Source: Pseudomonadota bacterium
GTDB taxonomy: Bacteria > Pseudomonadota > Gammaproteobacteria > Ga0077536
Assembly (NCBI GenBank): GCA_018668255.1
Contig: JABISZ010000054.1
Span: 59,462-123,461 of the forward strand
Length of the DNA: 64,000 nt
Reading direction: 5' to 3'
The notes below the pieces were generated by a model. It was given only the letters and a program-made list of their open reading frames with translations, did not search any database and was not told the DNA's origin. Both the position numbers and the translations under genes were made by a program. Below, in pieces: positions 37,190 to 45,438 of this stretch. Numbering within the stretch: position 1 is the first letter of the stretch; each line of letters opens with the position of its first letter.

Positions 37190-38529
37190 AAGTCTTGCTC
37201 CGGCATCAAATAGGTGATGGTTAAAGCCTCTTTTCGGAGATGTTTCTGAGCAGCAGCCACTATACCAGCACTGCTTACAGCATTTATCTCTTGCAAATAC
37301 GTGTCTTTAAGACGCCAATCTAAACCTACCGAATCAAAAGAACCTATCATGGTCGCCTGAGAGGCCATAGAGTCTTGCGAGTAGACTCTTGACGCAGCTA
37401 CCTGCGTTTTAACTCGCTCCAGCTCTTCATCAGTCGGTGGATTTACTGATAAAAGATTGATTTCTTCTATAAGGTATTTCTCAAGAGTCTCTAAATCTAC
37501 CCCGTCTCGAGGGATCGCGGTTACAGTCAATACCGTTTCTAACCTCGCTGTAGGGGAATAGCTAACAAAAACATGAGACGCAACCTCTTTCTCTCTTACC
37601 AAGCGTGCCTGCAATCGTGAACTTAGATCCCCATCTAGTATTTCACACAAGACATCTAGCGCATAAACCTCTGCCAAGGATCCTCCTGATTCTAAAGCGT
37701 ATGGTAACGAGGGAGCTTTATAACTCAAGATCACGAATGGGACTCGCGCCTTGTCGCTTAAGACCGATACTCGTTTTAATCCTTTTTGAGCCACTTCTGG
37801 TCTTTTCTTTTGCGCCGGCAATGGCACTCGAGAAAGCTTCCCAAAGTGTTTCTTAGCAAGGTTGTAAACTTCCTCTGCCACCACATCACCCACCACAACG
37901 AGTGTGGCATTATTCGGAGAATACCATTTCACGTACCAGTCTGTTAAATCATCGACTGACATCCCCTTAATATCCGCTTCCCAACCAATAATGGGATAAC
38001 GATAAGGGCTTGTCTGGAAGGTAGTTGCCCGAGCTATCTCAGAGGCTAAGGCTTGGGGGTTGTCATCCGTTCTGAGTCTTCGTTCCTCTAAAACCACGTT
38101 GATCTCCTTGGAAAACTCCTCGCTATTTAAAGTAAGATTTTTCATTCGGTCAGACTCAAGTTCGAAGCTCTTTTCAATATTTGTTGCGGCCCACTGTTGA
38201 TAATAAGCAGTATAGTCAAAGCTCGTAAATGCATTTTCGAGGCCGCCTCTAGAAGACACTATTTTTGAAAACTTTCCATCGGGATATGTTGGCGTTCCTT
38301 TGAACATCATATGTTCTAACGCATGCGAAACTCCGGTGATTCCATCATATTCGTAAGACGATCCGACACGATACCAAGTTTGAACAACAGCCACCGGTGA
38401 ACGATGATCCTCTTGTACGATTAGCTTCAATCCATTTTCAAATTTGAATTCTTGACTTTTTTGTGCAGCGCCCACACTGTTAGCGAGAAGTAACCAGACA
38501 CCTACCAAACAAAAAACTTTTAACCCCAT
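37186..38529 (-). CDS. M16-family zinc peptidase, catalytic subunit
   Basis: A 447-aa periplasmic zinc peptidase with an N-terminal signal peptide (residues 1-21, ending VGAA). The inverted zinc motif HALEH is intact (SHALEHMMFKGT), and the downstream glutamate ligand is expected in EINVVLEERRLR. Peptidases of this pair degrade peptides in the periplasm; physiological targets are not known. SD-like AAGGAG lies 10 nt before the ATG. Divergent from ftsY with 143 bp between them; in pseudomonads the same pair also sits next to ftsY-ftsE-ftsX-rpoH. Confidence 0.92.
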   Translation of the reverse strand: MGLKVFCLVGVWLLLANSVGAAQKSQEFKFENGLKLIVQEDHRSPVAVVQTWYRVGSSYEYDGITGVSHALEHMMFKGTPTYPDGKFSKIVSSRGGLENAFTSFDYTAYYQQWAATNIEKSFELESDRMKNLTLNSEEFSKEINVVLEERRLRTDDNPQALASEIARATTFQTSPYRYPIIGWEADIKGMSVDDLTDWYVKWYSPNNATLVVVGDVVAEEVYNLAKKHFGKLSRVPLPAQKKRPEVAQKGLKRVSVLSDKARVPFVILSYKAPSLPYALESGGSLAEVYALDVLCEILDGDLSSRLQARLVREKEVASHVFVSYSPTARLETVLTVTAIPRDGVDLETLEKYLIEEINLLSVNPPTDEELERVKTQVAASRVYSQDSMASQATMIGSFDSVGLDWRLKDTYLQEINAVSSAGIVAAAQKHLRKEALTITYLMPEQDL

Positions 38530-38568
38530 AATCTAAGCTCCTTCTGAAAACAGTAATCTAAAAATTCT

Positions 38569-38617
38569 GCTACAAATGCTATGCTATTGTAGCGGACTCA
38601 AACTCATAAAATGAGTC
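38569..38617. repeat. Two adjacent inverted repeats in the M16-ftsY divergent region
   Basis: First repeat: GCTACAA (38569-38575), 11-nt spacer, TTGTAGC (38587-38593), perfect 7-bp arms. Second repeat: ACTCAT (38602-38607), AAA, ATGAGT (38611-38616). Both are close to where divergent promoters must lie, so operator function is possible; neither has a T-run that would suggest termination. Confidence 0.4.
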
Positions 38618-38672
38618 TTATTAATTAAATATGTTTCACATATAACTAAAATTTCACATTAGAAGTAGCCAC

Positions 38673-39539
38673 ATGTTCAAATTTCTTACCACACGTCTGA
38701 GCGATGCCTTTAAATTAAATAAAAAATTAGATGTGGCCCTATTAGAAGAAGCAGAAAACCTGTTATTAGCCAGTGATGTCGGTTTTTCTGCCACCGAAAA
38801 GATTATTCGAAGAATCAAAAATACGCAGTCTAAGGATCAAGCGATCAAGGCGATGCGAATAGAGATGATCAGGATCCTGGAGGCAGCAGAAGGTAGTTTA
38901 AATCCTCGAGCAGAAGAGGAAAAGACTAAGGTTGTCTTATTAGTTGGTGTCAATGGGGCGGGCAAAACTACTACTATCTCTAAACTCGCATTACAAATGA
39001 AGAACAAAGGTCTAGCGACGATGTTAGCAGCTGGTGATACTTTCCGGGCTGCTGCATCTGAGCAACTAGAGTCCTGGGGGGAATCCATTGGAGTGCAAGT
39101 AATTGCGGCCAAAAACGGCGGCGACCCTTCTTCTCTAGCTTATGAAGCCCACAACAGAGCGCTGAGAGAAAAAGCAGACATACTATTAGTTGATACTGCG
39201 GGCAGGCTGCATACACAGTCCGACCTCATGGCAGAGCTAGCAAAGATAAAGCGCGTGTTAGCCAAACAGGATGTATCCGCACCCCACGAAACATTACTCG
39301 TTCTTGATGGCACAACCGGTCAAAATGCAATCAGCCAAGCTCAGGTTTTTATAGAACAAATCGGGATAACTGGAATAGTCATTACGAAACTGGATGGCAC
39401 CGCAAAAGGAGGTGTTGTTTTTGATTTAGTAGAACGATTCAAGTTACCTATAAAATATATTGGAGTTGGAGAAAGCGCTGAAAGTCTTTTGGAATTCACG
39501 GCCGAAAGATACGTTAACACCCTACTGAACGGGTTTTAA
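38673..39539 (+). CDS. ftsY: Signal recognition particle receptor FtsY (NG domain only)
   Basis: SRP-receptor GTPase of 288 aa that docks translating ribosomes at the membrane. GTPase motifs are intact: GVNGAGKTTTISKLA, DTFRAAASEQL, LLVDTAGRLHTQSDLM, TKLDGTAKGGVVFDL and GVGESAESLLEF. The N-terminal acidic A domain of E. coli FtsY is absent; only a short helix MFKFLTTRLSDAFK precedes the N domain. ftsE and ftsX, which usually follow, are missing; rpoH comes next. Confidence 0.96.
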   Translation: MFKFLTTRLSDAFKLNKKLDVALLEEAENLLLASDVGFSATEKIIRRIKNTQSKDQAIKAMRIEMIRILEAAEGSLNPRAEEEKTKVVLLVGVNGAGKTTTISKLALQMKNKGLATMLAAGDTFRAAASEQLESWGESIGVQVIAAKNGGDPSSLAYEAHNRALREKADILLVDTAGRLHTQSDLMAELAKIKRVLAKQDVSAPHETLLVLDGTTGQNAISQAQVFIEQIGITGIVITKLDGTAKGGVVFDLVERFKLPIKYIGVGESAESLLEFTAERYVNTLLNGF

Positions 39540-39568
39540 GCGGAAGGATCGCATCAAAAATAAAATTC

Positions 39569-39595
39569 TTGGCACTCGTTGTCCTGGAGTGCTAA
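39569..39595 (+). promoter_or_regulatory. CIRCE operator (HrcA binding site) before rpoH
   Basis: TTGGCACTC (39569-39577), a 9-nt spacer, then GAGTGCTAA (39587-39595). This matches the CIRCE consensus TTAGCACTC-N9-GAGTGCTAA at 17 of 18 arm positions with exact spacing. The left arm is also a -35 (TTGGCA) and the right arm overlaps the -10, so bound HrcA would block RNA polymerase. hrcA itself is not in the window. The match is too exact to be chance; function is inferred. Confidence 0.85.
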
Positions 39596-39598
39596 AAT
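39569..39598 (+). promoter_or_regulatory. Sigma70-type promoter of rpoH, embedded in CIRCE
   Basis: -35 TTGGCA (39569-39574), 18-bp spacer, -10 TAAAAT (39593-39598). Transcription would begin near 39605, giving a leader of only about 19 nt that contains GGAGG (39614-39618) and then the ATG at 39624. The ftsY stop is only 29 bp upstream, so rpoH can also be read from ftsY. Confidence 0.65.
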
Positions 39599-39623
39599 AC
39601 TTCAATGCTTATTGGAGGATCTA

Positions 39624-40487
39624 ATGATGTACAGCAACTTAAGTCCTAACTTAGTTTCCAGTGCAGGCTCACTAGAAACCTATATATCATCTGTAAACAA
39701 AATTCCAATGCTAACTTTAGCGGAAGAACAAACGTTAGCATTTCAACTAATGGACGAGGGCAATGTTGAGGCCGCTCGAAAGTTAGTGCTCGCTCACCTA
39801 AAATTCGTCGTTAAAATTACACGTCAATATAACGGCTACGGATTAGCTCAAAATGACCTCATTCAAGAAGGCAATATCGGCCTCATGCAGGCAGTGAAAA
39901 AATTTGATCCCCGTGTAGGGACCCGCCTAGCAGCCTTTGCCGCTCATTGGATAAGGGCAAGTATTAGTGAGTTCATACTAAAAAATTGGCGAATAGTAAA
40001 AATGGCCACGACAAAAGCTCAAAGGAAACTTTTTTTTAACCTGAGAAGCCTAAAAAAAAGCCTAAGCTGGTTGTCTACGGCTGAAAAAGCCGAAATCGCC
40101 TCCGACTTAGATGTAGAGGAAAATGATGTTGCAGGCATGGAACTGCGACTCAGCGCGAATGACCTTCCGTTCGCCAGCACGACCGAAACAGATGAAGACT
40201 TCTCTCCTGAAAACTTCATAGAAGACATGCGGTTCGAACCCAGTACAGGAATAGAAAAAAACGAAAGGGCTCATCTTGGAAAACAAAGCCTAGGTAAAGC
40301 ATTAATGTGTCTGGACGAAAGAAGTCGTGACATAGTCGTTAGCCGCTGGTTAAGAGACCCTAAAAACACACTGCGTGAGTTGGCAACTAGATACAGCATA
40401 TCTGCTGAAAGAGTCCGTCAGCTAGAAAAGAATGCCTTTATGGCCATAAAAAAATCGTTACCCAAGCCAGAAGACTTAATCTTATAG
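39624..40487 (+). CDS. rpoH: RNA polymerase sigma factor RpoH (sigma32)
   Basis: Heat-shock sigma factor of 287 aa, close to E. coli RpoH (284). Region 2 shows as LVLAHLKFVVKITRQYNGYG with DLIQEGNIGLMQAVKKFDP and FAAHWIRASISEFILKNW; region 4 as LDERSRDIVVSRWL with LRELATRYSISAERVRQLEKNA. The start at 39624 (tandem ATGATG) is fixed by GGAGG 5-8 nt upstream; the frame is open further to 39579 but that part overlaps the CIRCE. Directly downstream of ftsY as in other gammaproteobacteria, but without ftsEX between them. Confidence 0.96.
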   Translation: MMYSNLSPNLVSSAGSLETYISSVNKIPMLTLAEEQTLAFQLMDEGNVEAARKLVLAHLKFVVKITRQYNGYGLAQNDLIQEGNIGLMQAVKKFDPRVGTRLAAFAAHWIRASISEFILKNWRIVKMATTKAQRKLFFNLRSLKKSLSWLSTAEKAEIASDLDVEENDVAGMELRLSANDLPFASTTETDEDFSPENFIEDMRFEPSTGIEKNERAHLGKQSLGKALMCLDERSRDIVVSRWLRDPKNTLRELATRYSISAERVRQLEKNAFMAIKKSLPKPEDLIL

Positions 40488-40491
40488 AAAG

Positions 40492-41412
40492 CTAAGCACT
40501 ATTCCGAATAAAGAAGCTCAAGTCGCTCCAGTAGTGGTCGGCAAAGAAAAAGCAAAACAAAAGAGTGAGGTATACAATCGAGTAGCGAAACACTGTCATT
40601 GCAAGCCCATCTGAATGGTCAAATTGCATCCTTACTACATAGAATAGCAACACTATATTCAATACAATCGCTCCTGCGAGATATATAAGCCCACTCATAT
40701 AAGTCAAGTAGGGAAGAATTGTGACAATAACTAAAATAATCGAGTAAAAAAGGATCTGCTGACGCGTATAAGTGACCCCATGCGTGATGGGCAGCATAGG
40801 GATCAAAGCTTTTGCATAGTCCGCTCTGCGATAAATTGCCAAAGCCCAAAAGTGGGGCGGAGTCCATACGAAAATTATCAAAAAGAGCAGAAGCGCATGA
40901 GGGTCGACTGTCCCTGTCACGGCACTCCAACCAAGTACAGGAGGTGCCGCTCCAGCGGCTCCGCCTATAACAATGTTTTGCGGCGTCGCATGCTTCAGAT
41001 ACATCGTATATATCACTGCATAACCTATGAGAGACGCAAACGTTAGAGCGGCTGTAAGGGCGTTTACAAATACAATTAATATATACATCGCCACCACGCC
41101 CATCGTGATCGCAAAAAATAGTGCATGTCGCCTAGTTAAACCACCTTGAGGTAGAGGACGGTTTCGTGTTCGCTCCATCAGAGCATCAGCACGACTATCT
41201 ATCACATGATTCAAGGCCGCAGCAGAGGTTGCTGCCAATCCGATACCCACCGTCGCGGCAATTAACAAGAAAATATCAACACCTTCTGGAGTCGATAGAA
41301 ACATGCCAATAACGGCAGTAAAAACAATCAGCCCAACTACCCGCGGCTTGCACAAAGCAGCATAATCACTCCAGTGAGCAAAAGTAAATGATGTAGGGCT
41401 TTCAACGGTCAT
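40492..41412 (-). CDS. ctaB: Protohaem IX farnesyltransferase
   Basis: Also named CyoE; adds a farnesyl group to haem b to make haem O for cytochrome oxidase. About 306 aa with eight or more hydrophobic segments. The UbiA-type motif is NHVIDSRADALMERTRNRPLP, and the second Asp motif AIYRRADYAKALIPMLP is present. I take ATG 41412 as start; the frame is open to 41448 and overlaps ctaA either way. Convergent with rpoH, with only 4 bp between stops. Confidence 0.94.
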   Translation of the reverse strand: MTVESPTSFTFAHWSDYAALCKPRVVGLIVFTAVIGMFLSTPEGVDIFLLIAATVGIGLAATSAAALNHVIDSRADALMERTRNRPLPQGGLTRRHALFFAITMGVVAMYILIVFVNALTAALTFASLIGYAVIYTMYLKHATPQNIVIGGAAGAAPPVLGWSAVTGTVDPHALLLFLIIFVWTPPHFWALAIYRRADYAKALIPMLPITHGVTYTRQQILFYSIILVIVTILPYLTYMSGLIYLAGAIVLNIVLLFYVVRMQFDHSDGLAMTVFRYSIVYLTLLFCFFFADHYWSDLSFFIRNSA

Positions 41413-42403
41413 AAGCATCTCGACGGGAAGTAAAATAAATAAGCGCAACTAGAGTGAGTAATAGCAATCCTGCGCCACCATTATGTCCTACTGCAACAAA
41501 TATCGGCAGTCCACCTAGTACATTCGCAATGCCTAGCGACAATTGTAAAAGCAGTGCCGAGCCTATCGCCAGCCCAATTTTTCGGATTTGGGATAGTTCA
41601 CACTTTAGGGTTCTCCAAACCAAGAAACCTAAAAATAATGTCACTACAACTGCTCCAATACGATGAACAACATGTATCGCGACTCGAGCAGGTGTGTCAA
41701 GAACACCAAATTCATAGTTCACACCGAGCCCTCTCCACAAAACAAATGCGCTGTCTAGCTGCTCAAGGGGCAGCCAAAGTCCATGGCACCGGGGTAATTC
41801 GGTGCAAGCTAAAGCTGCATAGTTTGTGCTAGTCCAGCCCCCTAGAAATACCTGACTAACTACTACGAAGAGACCAAGCCAAGCCAAAATACTTAATTTT
41901 TTATCTTGGGGTACAACAGCCACTGCGTAACGACTCGAAAGGAAATACCAATATAAAATCGACAAAGTTGCCAACCCTCCTAAAAGATGAGCGGTAACCA
42001 CCAGCGGCTTCAAAAGCAGCGTCACTGTCCACATTCCTAGGACCCCTTGAAAAACAACAAGAGGCAGCAAAATATAGGGGGCTTTACTACTGCGCCGGTT
42101 TTTTCGACGCACGGTCCAAGTTAGTAAAGCTAAAACAAGAATGCCAAAACCAAGAGCGCTCGCCAAATACCGATGTATCATTTCCCGTGATGCTTTTCCA
42201 ATCTCCACTGCATCAAAAACTAAGGAGCTATCTTCTGCAACGATAGATTTATCAGCGCTTGGCGCTGTTAATTGACCGTAACAGCCTGGCCAATCGGGGC
42301 AGCCGAGGCCAGCATCTGTAAGCCGAACATAAGCACCATATAAAATAACAACCACAGCCAATAACAATAGCACTAAGCCTAAATTTTTACATAAACTACT
42401 CAT
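41402..42403 (-). CDS. ctaA: Haem A synthase CtaA (COX15)
   Basis: Oxidises the C8 methyl of haem O to give haem A; 333 aa with eight predicted helices. Haem-ligand histidines lie in EMIHRYLAS, VVTAHLLGG, AIHVVHRIGAV and AVGHNGGAGLL, and the N-terminal GAYVRLTDAGLGCPDWPGC is diagnostic. The two cysteines of TNYAALACTELPRCHG are the extracytoplasmic pair in many CtaA proteins. It lies between the Sco-like gene and ctaB in the oxidase assembly block. Confidence 0.95.
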   Translation of the reverse strand: MSSLCKNLGLVLLLLAVVVILYGAYVRLTDAGLGCPDWPGCYGQLTAPSADKSIVAEDSSLVFDAVEIGKASREMIHRYLASALGFGILVLALLTWTVRRKNRRSSKAPYILLPLVVFQGVLGMWTVTLLLKPLVVTAHLLGGLATLSILYWYFLSSRYAVAVVPQDKKLSILAWLGLFVVVSQVFLGGWTSTNYAALACTELPRCHGLWLPLEQLDSAFVLWRGLGVNYEFGVLDTPARVAIHVVHRIGAVVVTLFLGFLVWRTLKCELSQIRKIGLAIGSALLLQLSLGIANVLGGLPIFVAVGHNGGAGLLLLTLVALIYFTSRRDAYDR

Positions 42404-42406
42404 TCA

Positions 42407-42976
42407 TCAATCTAACTTAGACGCACGTAATAAGCGTTTAATATCTTTCTTGATATCGGCGGGGTCAGTATGCTCTGGAAAATAGCTAACTACTTGTCCA
42501 CGCCAGTCTAGAAAAAATATCCCAGATGTAATTGTCGCAAACTCTGTACGAGCGGCAAGCTCAGTTGACAGGCTTTTCAAAGCATCACTATCGTTTAAAT
42601 AGCCCAATTGTTCTGAATTTCCAGAGGGAAAAAGACCATTTATCTGAACTCTCGTCCCGGAATGTCCGAGAAGAATACGAATTGTGCTCAATAAATTGAG
42701 CATTTCTATACAATTATCCTCGCAGCGCGAATCAGTAAAATAAACAATAGCCCATTCTCCCGGAGCCATCTCTAAGTCGCGTAATGGTCCATATCGCTCT
42801 GAAAGTCGAATATCAATAGGCGGTGATACCAAGGCTCCCCTGTTAAGTAGCCCCATATCAGAAAGTAAGCTTGGGGTCCGAACCATCCACCACGCTATCA
42901 ATATCGGGGCGACAAAAGCTGTAACCACTAAAAAACCAATTAAACGAGATGAAAAGACACCAGATTTTGAAAACAA
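42407..42976 (-). CDS. Membrane-anchored Sco-like protein of the cytochrome oxidase cluster
   Basis: A 189-aa protein with one N-terminal helix (about residues 11-31) and a thioredoxin-like domain. It carries C-x3-C (SRCEDNCIEML) after a beta strand WAIVYFTD, the position of the copper-binding CxxxC of Sco1/SenC, and SGIFFLDWRGQVVSYFP looks like the later strand pair; a histidine in FPEHTDP may be the third ligand. The flanks differ from the usual CPDVCP. Same gene slot as the uncharacterised oxidase-cluster protein of Pseudomonas. Copper delivery to the oxidase is inferred. Confidence 0.75.
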   Translation of the reverse strand: MFSKSGVFSSRLIGFLVVTAFVAPILIAWWMVRTPSLLSDMGLLNRGALVSPPIDIRLSERYGPLRDLEMAPGEWAIVYFTDSRCEDNCIEMLNLLSTIRILLGHSGTRVQINGLFPSGNSEQLGYLNDSDALKSLSTELAARTEFATITSGIFFLDWRGQVVSYFPEHTDPADIKKDIKRLLRASKLD

Positions 42977-42979
42977 CGC

Positions 42980-43720
42980 TTATCTCCTTCGATAATTAAT
43001 CAGACCAATGATTGCTAACACAATCGCCATACAGAACCATTGCACTGCATATGCTTGGTGCTTATCTGCACCCGAACCAGGTGTTTTACGTTTAATTTTT
43101 AACGCGCCGGGACCTCCGGCATCAATATAAATAATTAAAGGCTTCAGAGAAACGCCTTCCAGAACAGCCCCGATCTCAGACCAATTAATGTGTTGAACGC
43201 GAAAGTTCTCAGCGGACAACCGTTCAATATTAGACGCGCTCTCATCAAAAGTAATACCACTAGCAGGGATAGGACCAAAATAACCTGAAAGGCTTACGTC
43301 ACCCCGAGGTAAAGGGATCTTAGGCAATATGGAGCGATCGTCATCATTGGAAGACCAACCTCGATTAATTAAAACTGTGCCGTATCCTTTTATGTCGAAA
43401 AGGCTAAATACCTCATATCCGGCCTGAGTGTTCAACACACGATTATCTAAAAGAACATTAACACCCAGATATTTACCCGTCAATGTTACCGGTCTCCAAG
43501 TAACATCAGAAGCACTCACTAACTCACTCATTTCAACGCGCTCACTTTTAAGCCGCTCTGTGAAAAGCATGTACCTCTCAGTTTTCAACTCAGCCCTTTG
43601 TAGCTGCCAAACCCCGAGACCACACAGAGCAGAGAATCCGAGCAAAAAGAGCAAGATCAATATTGTCTGTCTCAAGATCAAAATTGGATTTCCTAAGTGG
43701 ATTAGCCAATAATGAGGCAA
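42980..43720 (-). CDS. SURF1-family cytochrome oxidase assembly protein
   Basis: A 246-aa inner-membrane protein with helices near both ends (about residues 14-35 and 222-242) and a periplasmic loop between, the SURF1 topology. Typical sequence is GLGVWQLQRAELK with VTLTGKYLG, VLLDNRVLNTQAGYEV, VLINRGW and the C-terminal HQAYAVQWFCMAI. SURF1 proteins help insert haem A into subunit I. Divergent from the DUF2909 gene with 19 bp between starts, and followed by the Sco-like gene after 3 bp. Confidence 0.92.
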   Translation of the reverse strand: MPHYWLIHLGNPILILRQTILILLFLLGFSALCGLGVWQLQRAELKTERYMLFTERLKSERVEMSELVSASDVTWRPVTLTGKYLGVNVLLDNRVLNTQAGYEVFSLFDIKGYGTVLINRGWSSNDDDRSILPKIPLPRGDVSLSGYFGPIPASGITFDESASNIERLSAENFRVQHINWSEIGAVLEGVSLKPLIIYIDAGGPGALKIKRKTPGSGADKHQAYAVQWFCMAIVLAIIGLINYRRR

Positions 43721-43739
43721 TTAAATTGGAATCCCTCAT

Positions 43740-43955
43740 ATGGCTGACACGTTTCTCATAAAATGCATCATCGTGGGTGCATTTCTTCTCATATTAGTCG
43801 CCCTAGGGGCAGCAGGTCTGAACCTTTTTGGAGGGAAAGACCCTAAAGGGACCAGCACCGTGAAAGCACTCACTGTGCGTGTAGCCTTATCATTTGGGCT
43901 GATAATTATGCTTCTGATTCTAAACCACTTGGGGTTAATTGCCCCAAATAGTTAG
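43740..43955 (+). CDS. Twin-transmembrane small protein (DUF2909 type)
   Basis: A 71-aa membrane protein with two hydrophobic helices (about residues 9-28 and 45-64) joined by a short polar loop GGKDPKGTSTVKA. It matches the small twin-helix protein found on the opposite strand between coxC and SURF1 in pseudomonad oxidase clusters. Role in oxidase biogenesis is likely from context only. It is oriented opposite to all neighbours and ends 5 bp before the coxC stop. Confidence 0.82.
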   Translation: MADTFLIKCIIVGAFLLILVALGAAGLNLFGGKDPKGTSTVKALTVRVALSFGLIIMLLILNHLGLIAPNS

Positions 43956-43960
43956 AACGC

Positions 43961-44836
43961 CTATATCCAATATACGAATATAAACAGACCAATCCAGACT
44001 ACATCAACAAAATGCCAGTACCAAGCACATGCTTCAAAACCAAAATGTCGCTCATGGGTAAAGTGCCCTTTGATACACCTTCCTAGAATCGTCGCCAACA
44101 TTATAGTGCCCATAGTTACGTGGAAACCATGAAAACCCGTTAACAGAAAAAATGTAGCCCCATAAATCCCTGAATTCAGTGTTAAACCAAGCTCTTGGTA
44201 GGCATGTCCATACTCTTCGGCTTGCATTACAACAAAGATAATTCCGAGCGCGACCGTGACAGACAAGCCCGCAATCAAATGCTTTCTGCTACCAACCTTT
44301 AGGCCCCAATGAGCCCATGTACAAGTCGCGCCGCTGGTTAACAATATCATCGTGTTATAAAACGGAACACCCCATGCGCCTATCGTTTCTTTAAATGTGG
44401 CAAAAGCATAGGCCTCCGGCAACTGAAACAAAGGCCATGCAGTGGCAAATTCTGGCCAAAGAAACTGATTGGTTGCGGCACCAGACCCTTCGCCTCCCAA
44501 CCATGGGACTGAATACATCCTAGCGTAGTAAAGTGCCCCGAAAAATGCCGCAAAAAACATCACTTCAGAAAAAATAAACCATGCCATACCCATTCTGAAG
44601 CTAATATCCACTTGCCCATTGAAAGTCCCAGCTTCACTCTCTCCGATAACTGTCCCAAACCAACCAAATAACATGTAAACAAATAAGGCAAATCCTATCG
44701 CCAAAATATAAACACCGGCTTCTCCACCGTTTAAAAAATTTGCCCCCCCTACAAACATAGTAAATATCGCGACTGTTGCAGTAATAGGCCAATGACTAGA
44801 ATGGGGGACGTAATAATCTGCGTTTGTATTCGACAT
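43961..44836 (-). CDS. coxC: Cytochrome c oxidase subunit III
   Basis: Seven-helix subunit III of the aa3-type oxidase. FSEVMFFAAFFGALYYAR, WGVPFYNTMILLTSGATCTWAH, TGFHGFHVTMGTIML and the final EACAWYWHFVDVVWIGLFIFVYW are characteristic. I chose the ATG at 44836, which gives the family N-terminus YYVPHSSHWPI; an ATG 6 codons earlier lies 2 bp after the ctaG stop and is also possible. Part of coxB-coxA-(small)-ctaG-coxC. Confidence 0.96.
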   Translation of the reverse strand: MSNTNADYYVPHSSHWPITATVAIFTMFVGGANFLNGGEAGVYILAIGFALFVYMLFGWFGTVIGESEAGTFNGQVDISFRMGMAWFIFSEVMFFAAFFGALYYARMYSVPWLGGEGSGAATNQFLWPEFATAWPLFQLPEAYAFATFKETIGAWGVPFYNTMILLTSGATCTWAHWGLKVGSRKHLIAGLSVTVALGIIFVVMQAEEYGHAYQELGLTLNSGIYGATFFLLTGFHGFHVTMGTIMLATILGRCIKGHFTHERHFGFEACAWYWHFVDVVWIGLFIFVYWI

Positions 44837-44856
44837 AATTCCAGTATCTCTCATTG

Positions 44857-45432
44857 TCAGTTGATATAAGTATGTTCGGTTGGATGTAAGCCGGCCGTAT
44901 CTAGGGCCTCAAAAAAAGTGTAGCCTAATGTTAGCAAGGACACGCCTCTGGGTATATCAGGGTCCACAACAAACCTTACAGGCATTTTCCTTGATTCACC
45001 TGCCTTTAAGGACTGCTTCGTGAAACAAAAGCACTCTGTCTTGCTAAAGTACTTCGCTGCCTCATTGGGCGCCACACTAGGCACAGCGTTGCCAGTGACT
45101 GCATATTGCGCATTGTTTACTACCATAAAGTCTACTTGCGTCTCTGCACCAGGGACTACACTGATTTTTGCTACTAGTGGATAAAATTCCCACGGCAAAT
45201 CAGCACCAACACTGGCAACAAACTCAACATCTACTAGCCGCGACTCATCAGGAGACATTTGCGAAACTTCTTGGGAGCTTAGCCTGCCTGTTTTTCCATT
45301 TAACCCTGTTACCTCACAAAAAACATCGTAGAGAGGAATTAAAGCATATCCAAAAAAGAACATCGTAGTCGTTGCTAGGACCAACTTTATCGCGGTTTTT
45401 CGGTTCGCTCTTTTTAGTTCTGCGTTACTCAT
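44857..45432 (-). CDS. ctaG: Cytochrome c oxidase assembly protein CtaG (Cox11)
   Basis: Copper chaperone for the CuB site; 191 aa with one N-terminal helix (about residues 14-34) and a periplasmic domain. The copper motif CFCF is in KTECFCFTKQSL, with YDVFCEVTGLNGKTG and MPVRFVVDPDIP also typical of Cox11. In the classic place between coxA and coxC. The small membrane peptide gene ends 6 bp before its start. Confidence 0.95.
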   Translation of the reverse strand: MSNAELKRANRKTAIKLVLATTTMFFFGYALIPLYDVFCEVTGLNGKTGRLSSQEVSQMSPDESRLVDVEFVASVGADLPWEFYPLVAKISVVPGAETQVDFMVVNNAQYAVTGNAVPSVAPNEAAKYFSKTECFCFTKQSLKAGESRKMPVRFVVDPDIPRGVSLLTLGYTFFEALDTAGLHPTEHTYIN

Positions 45433-45438
45433 GGCTTT

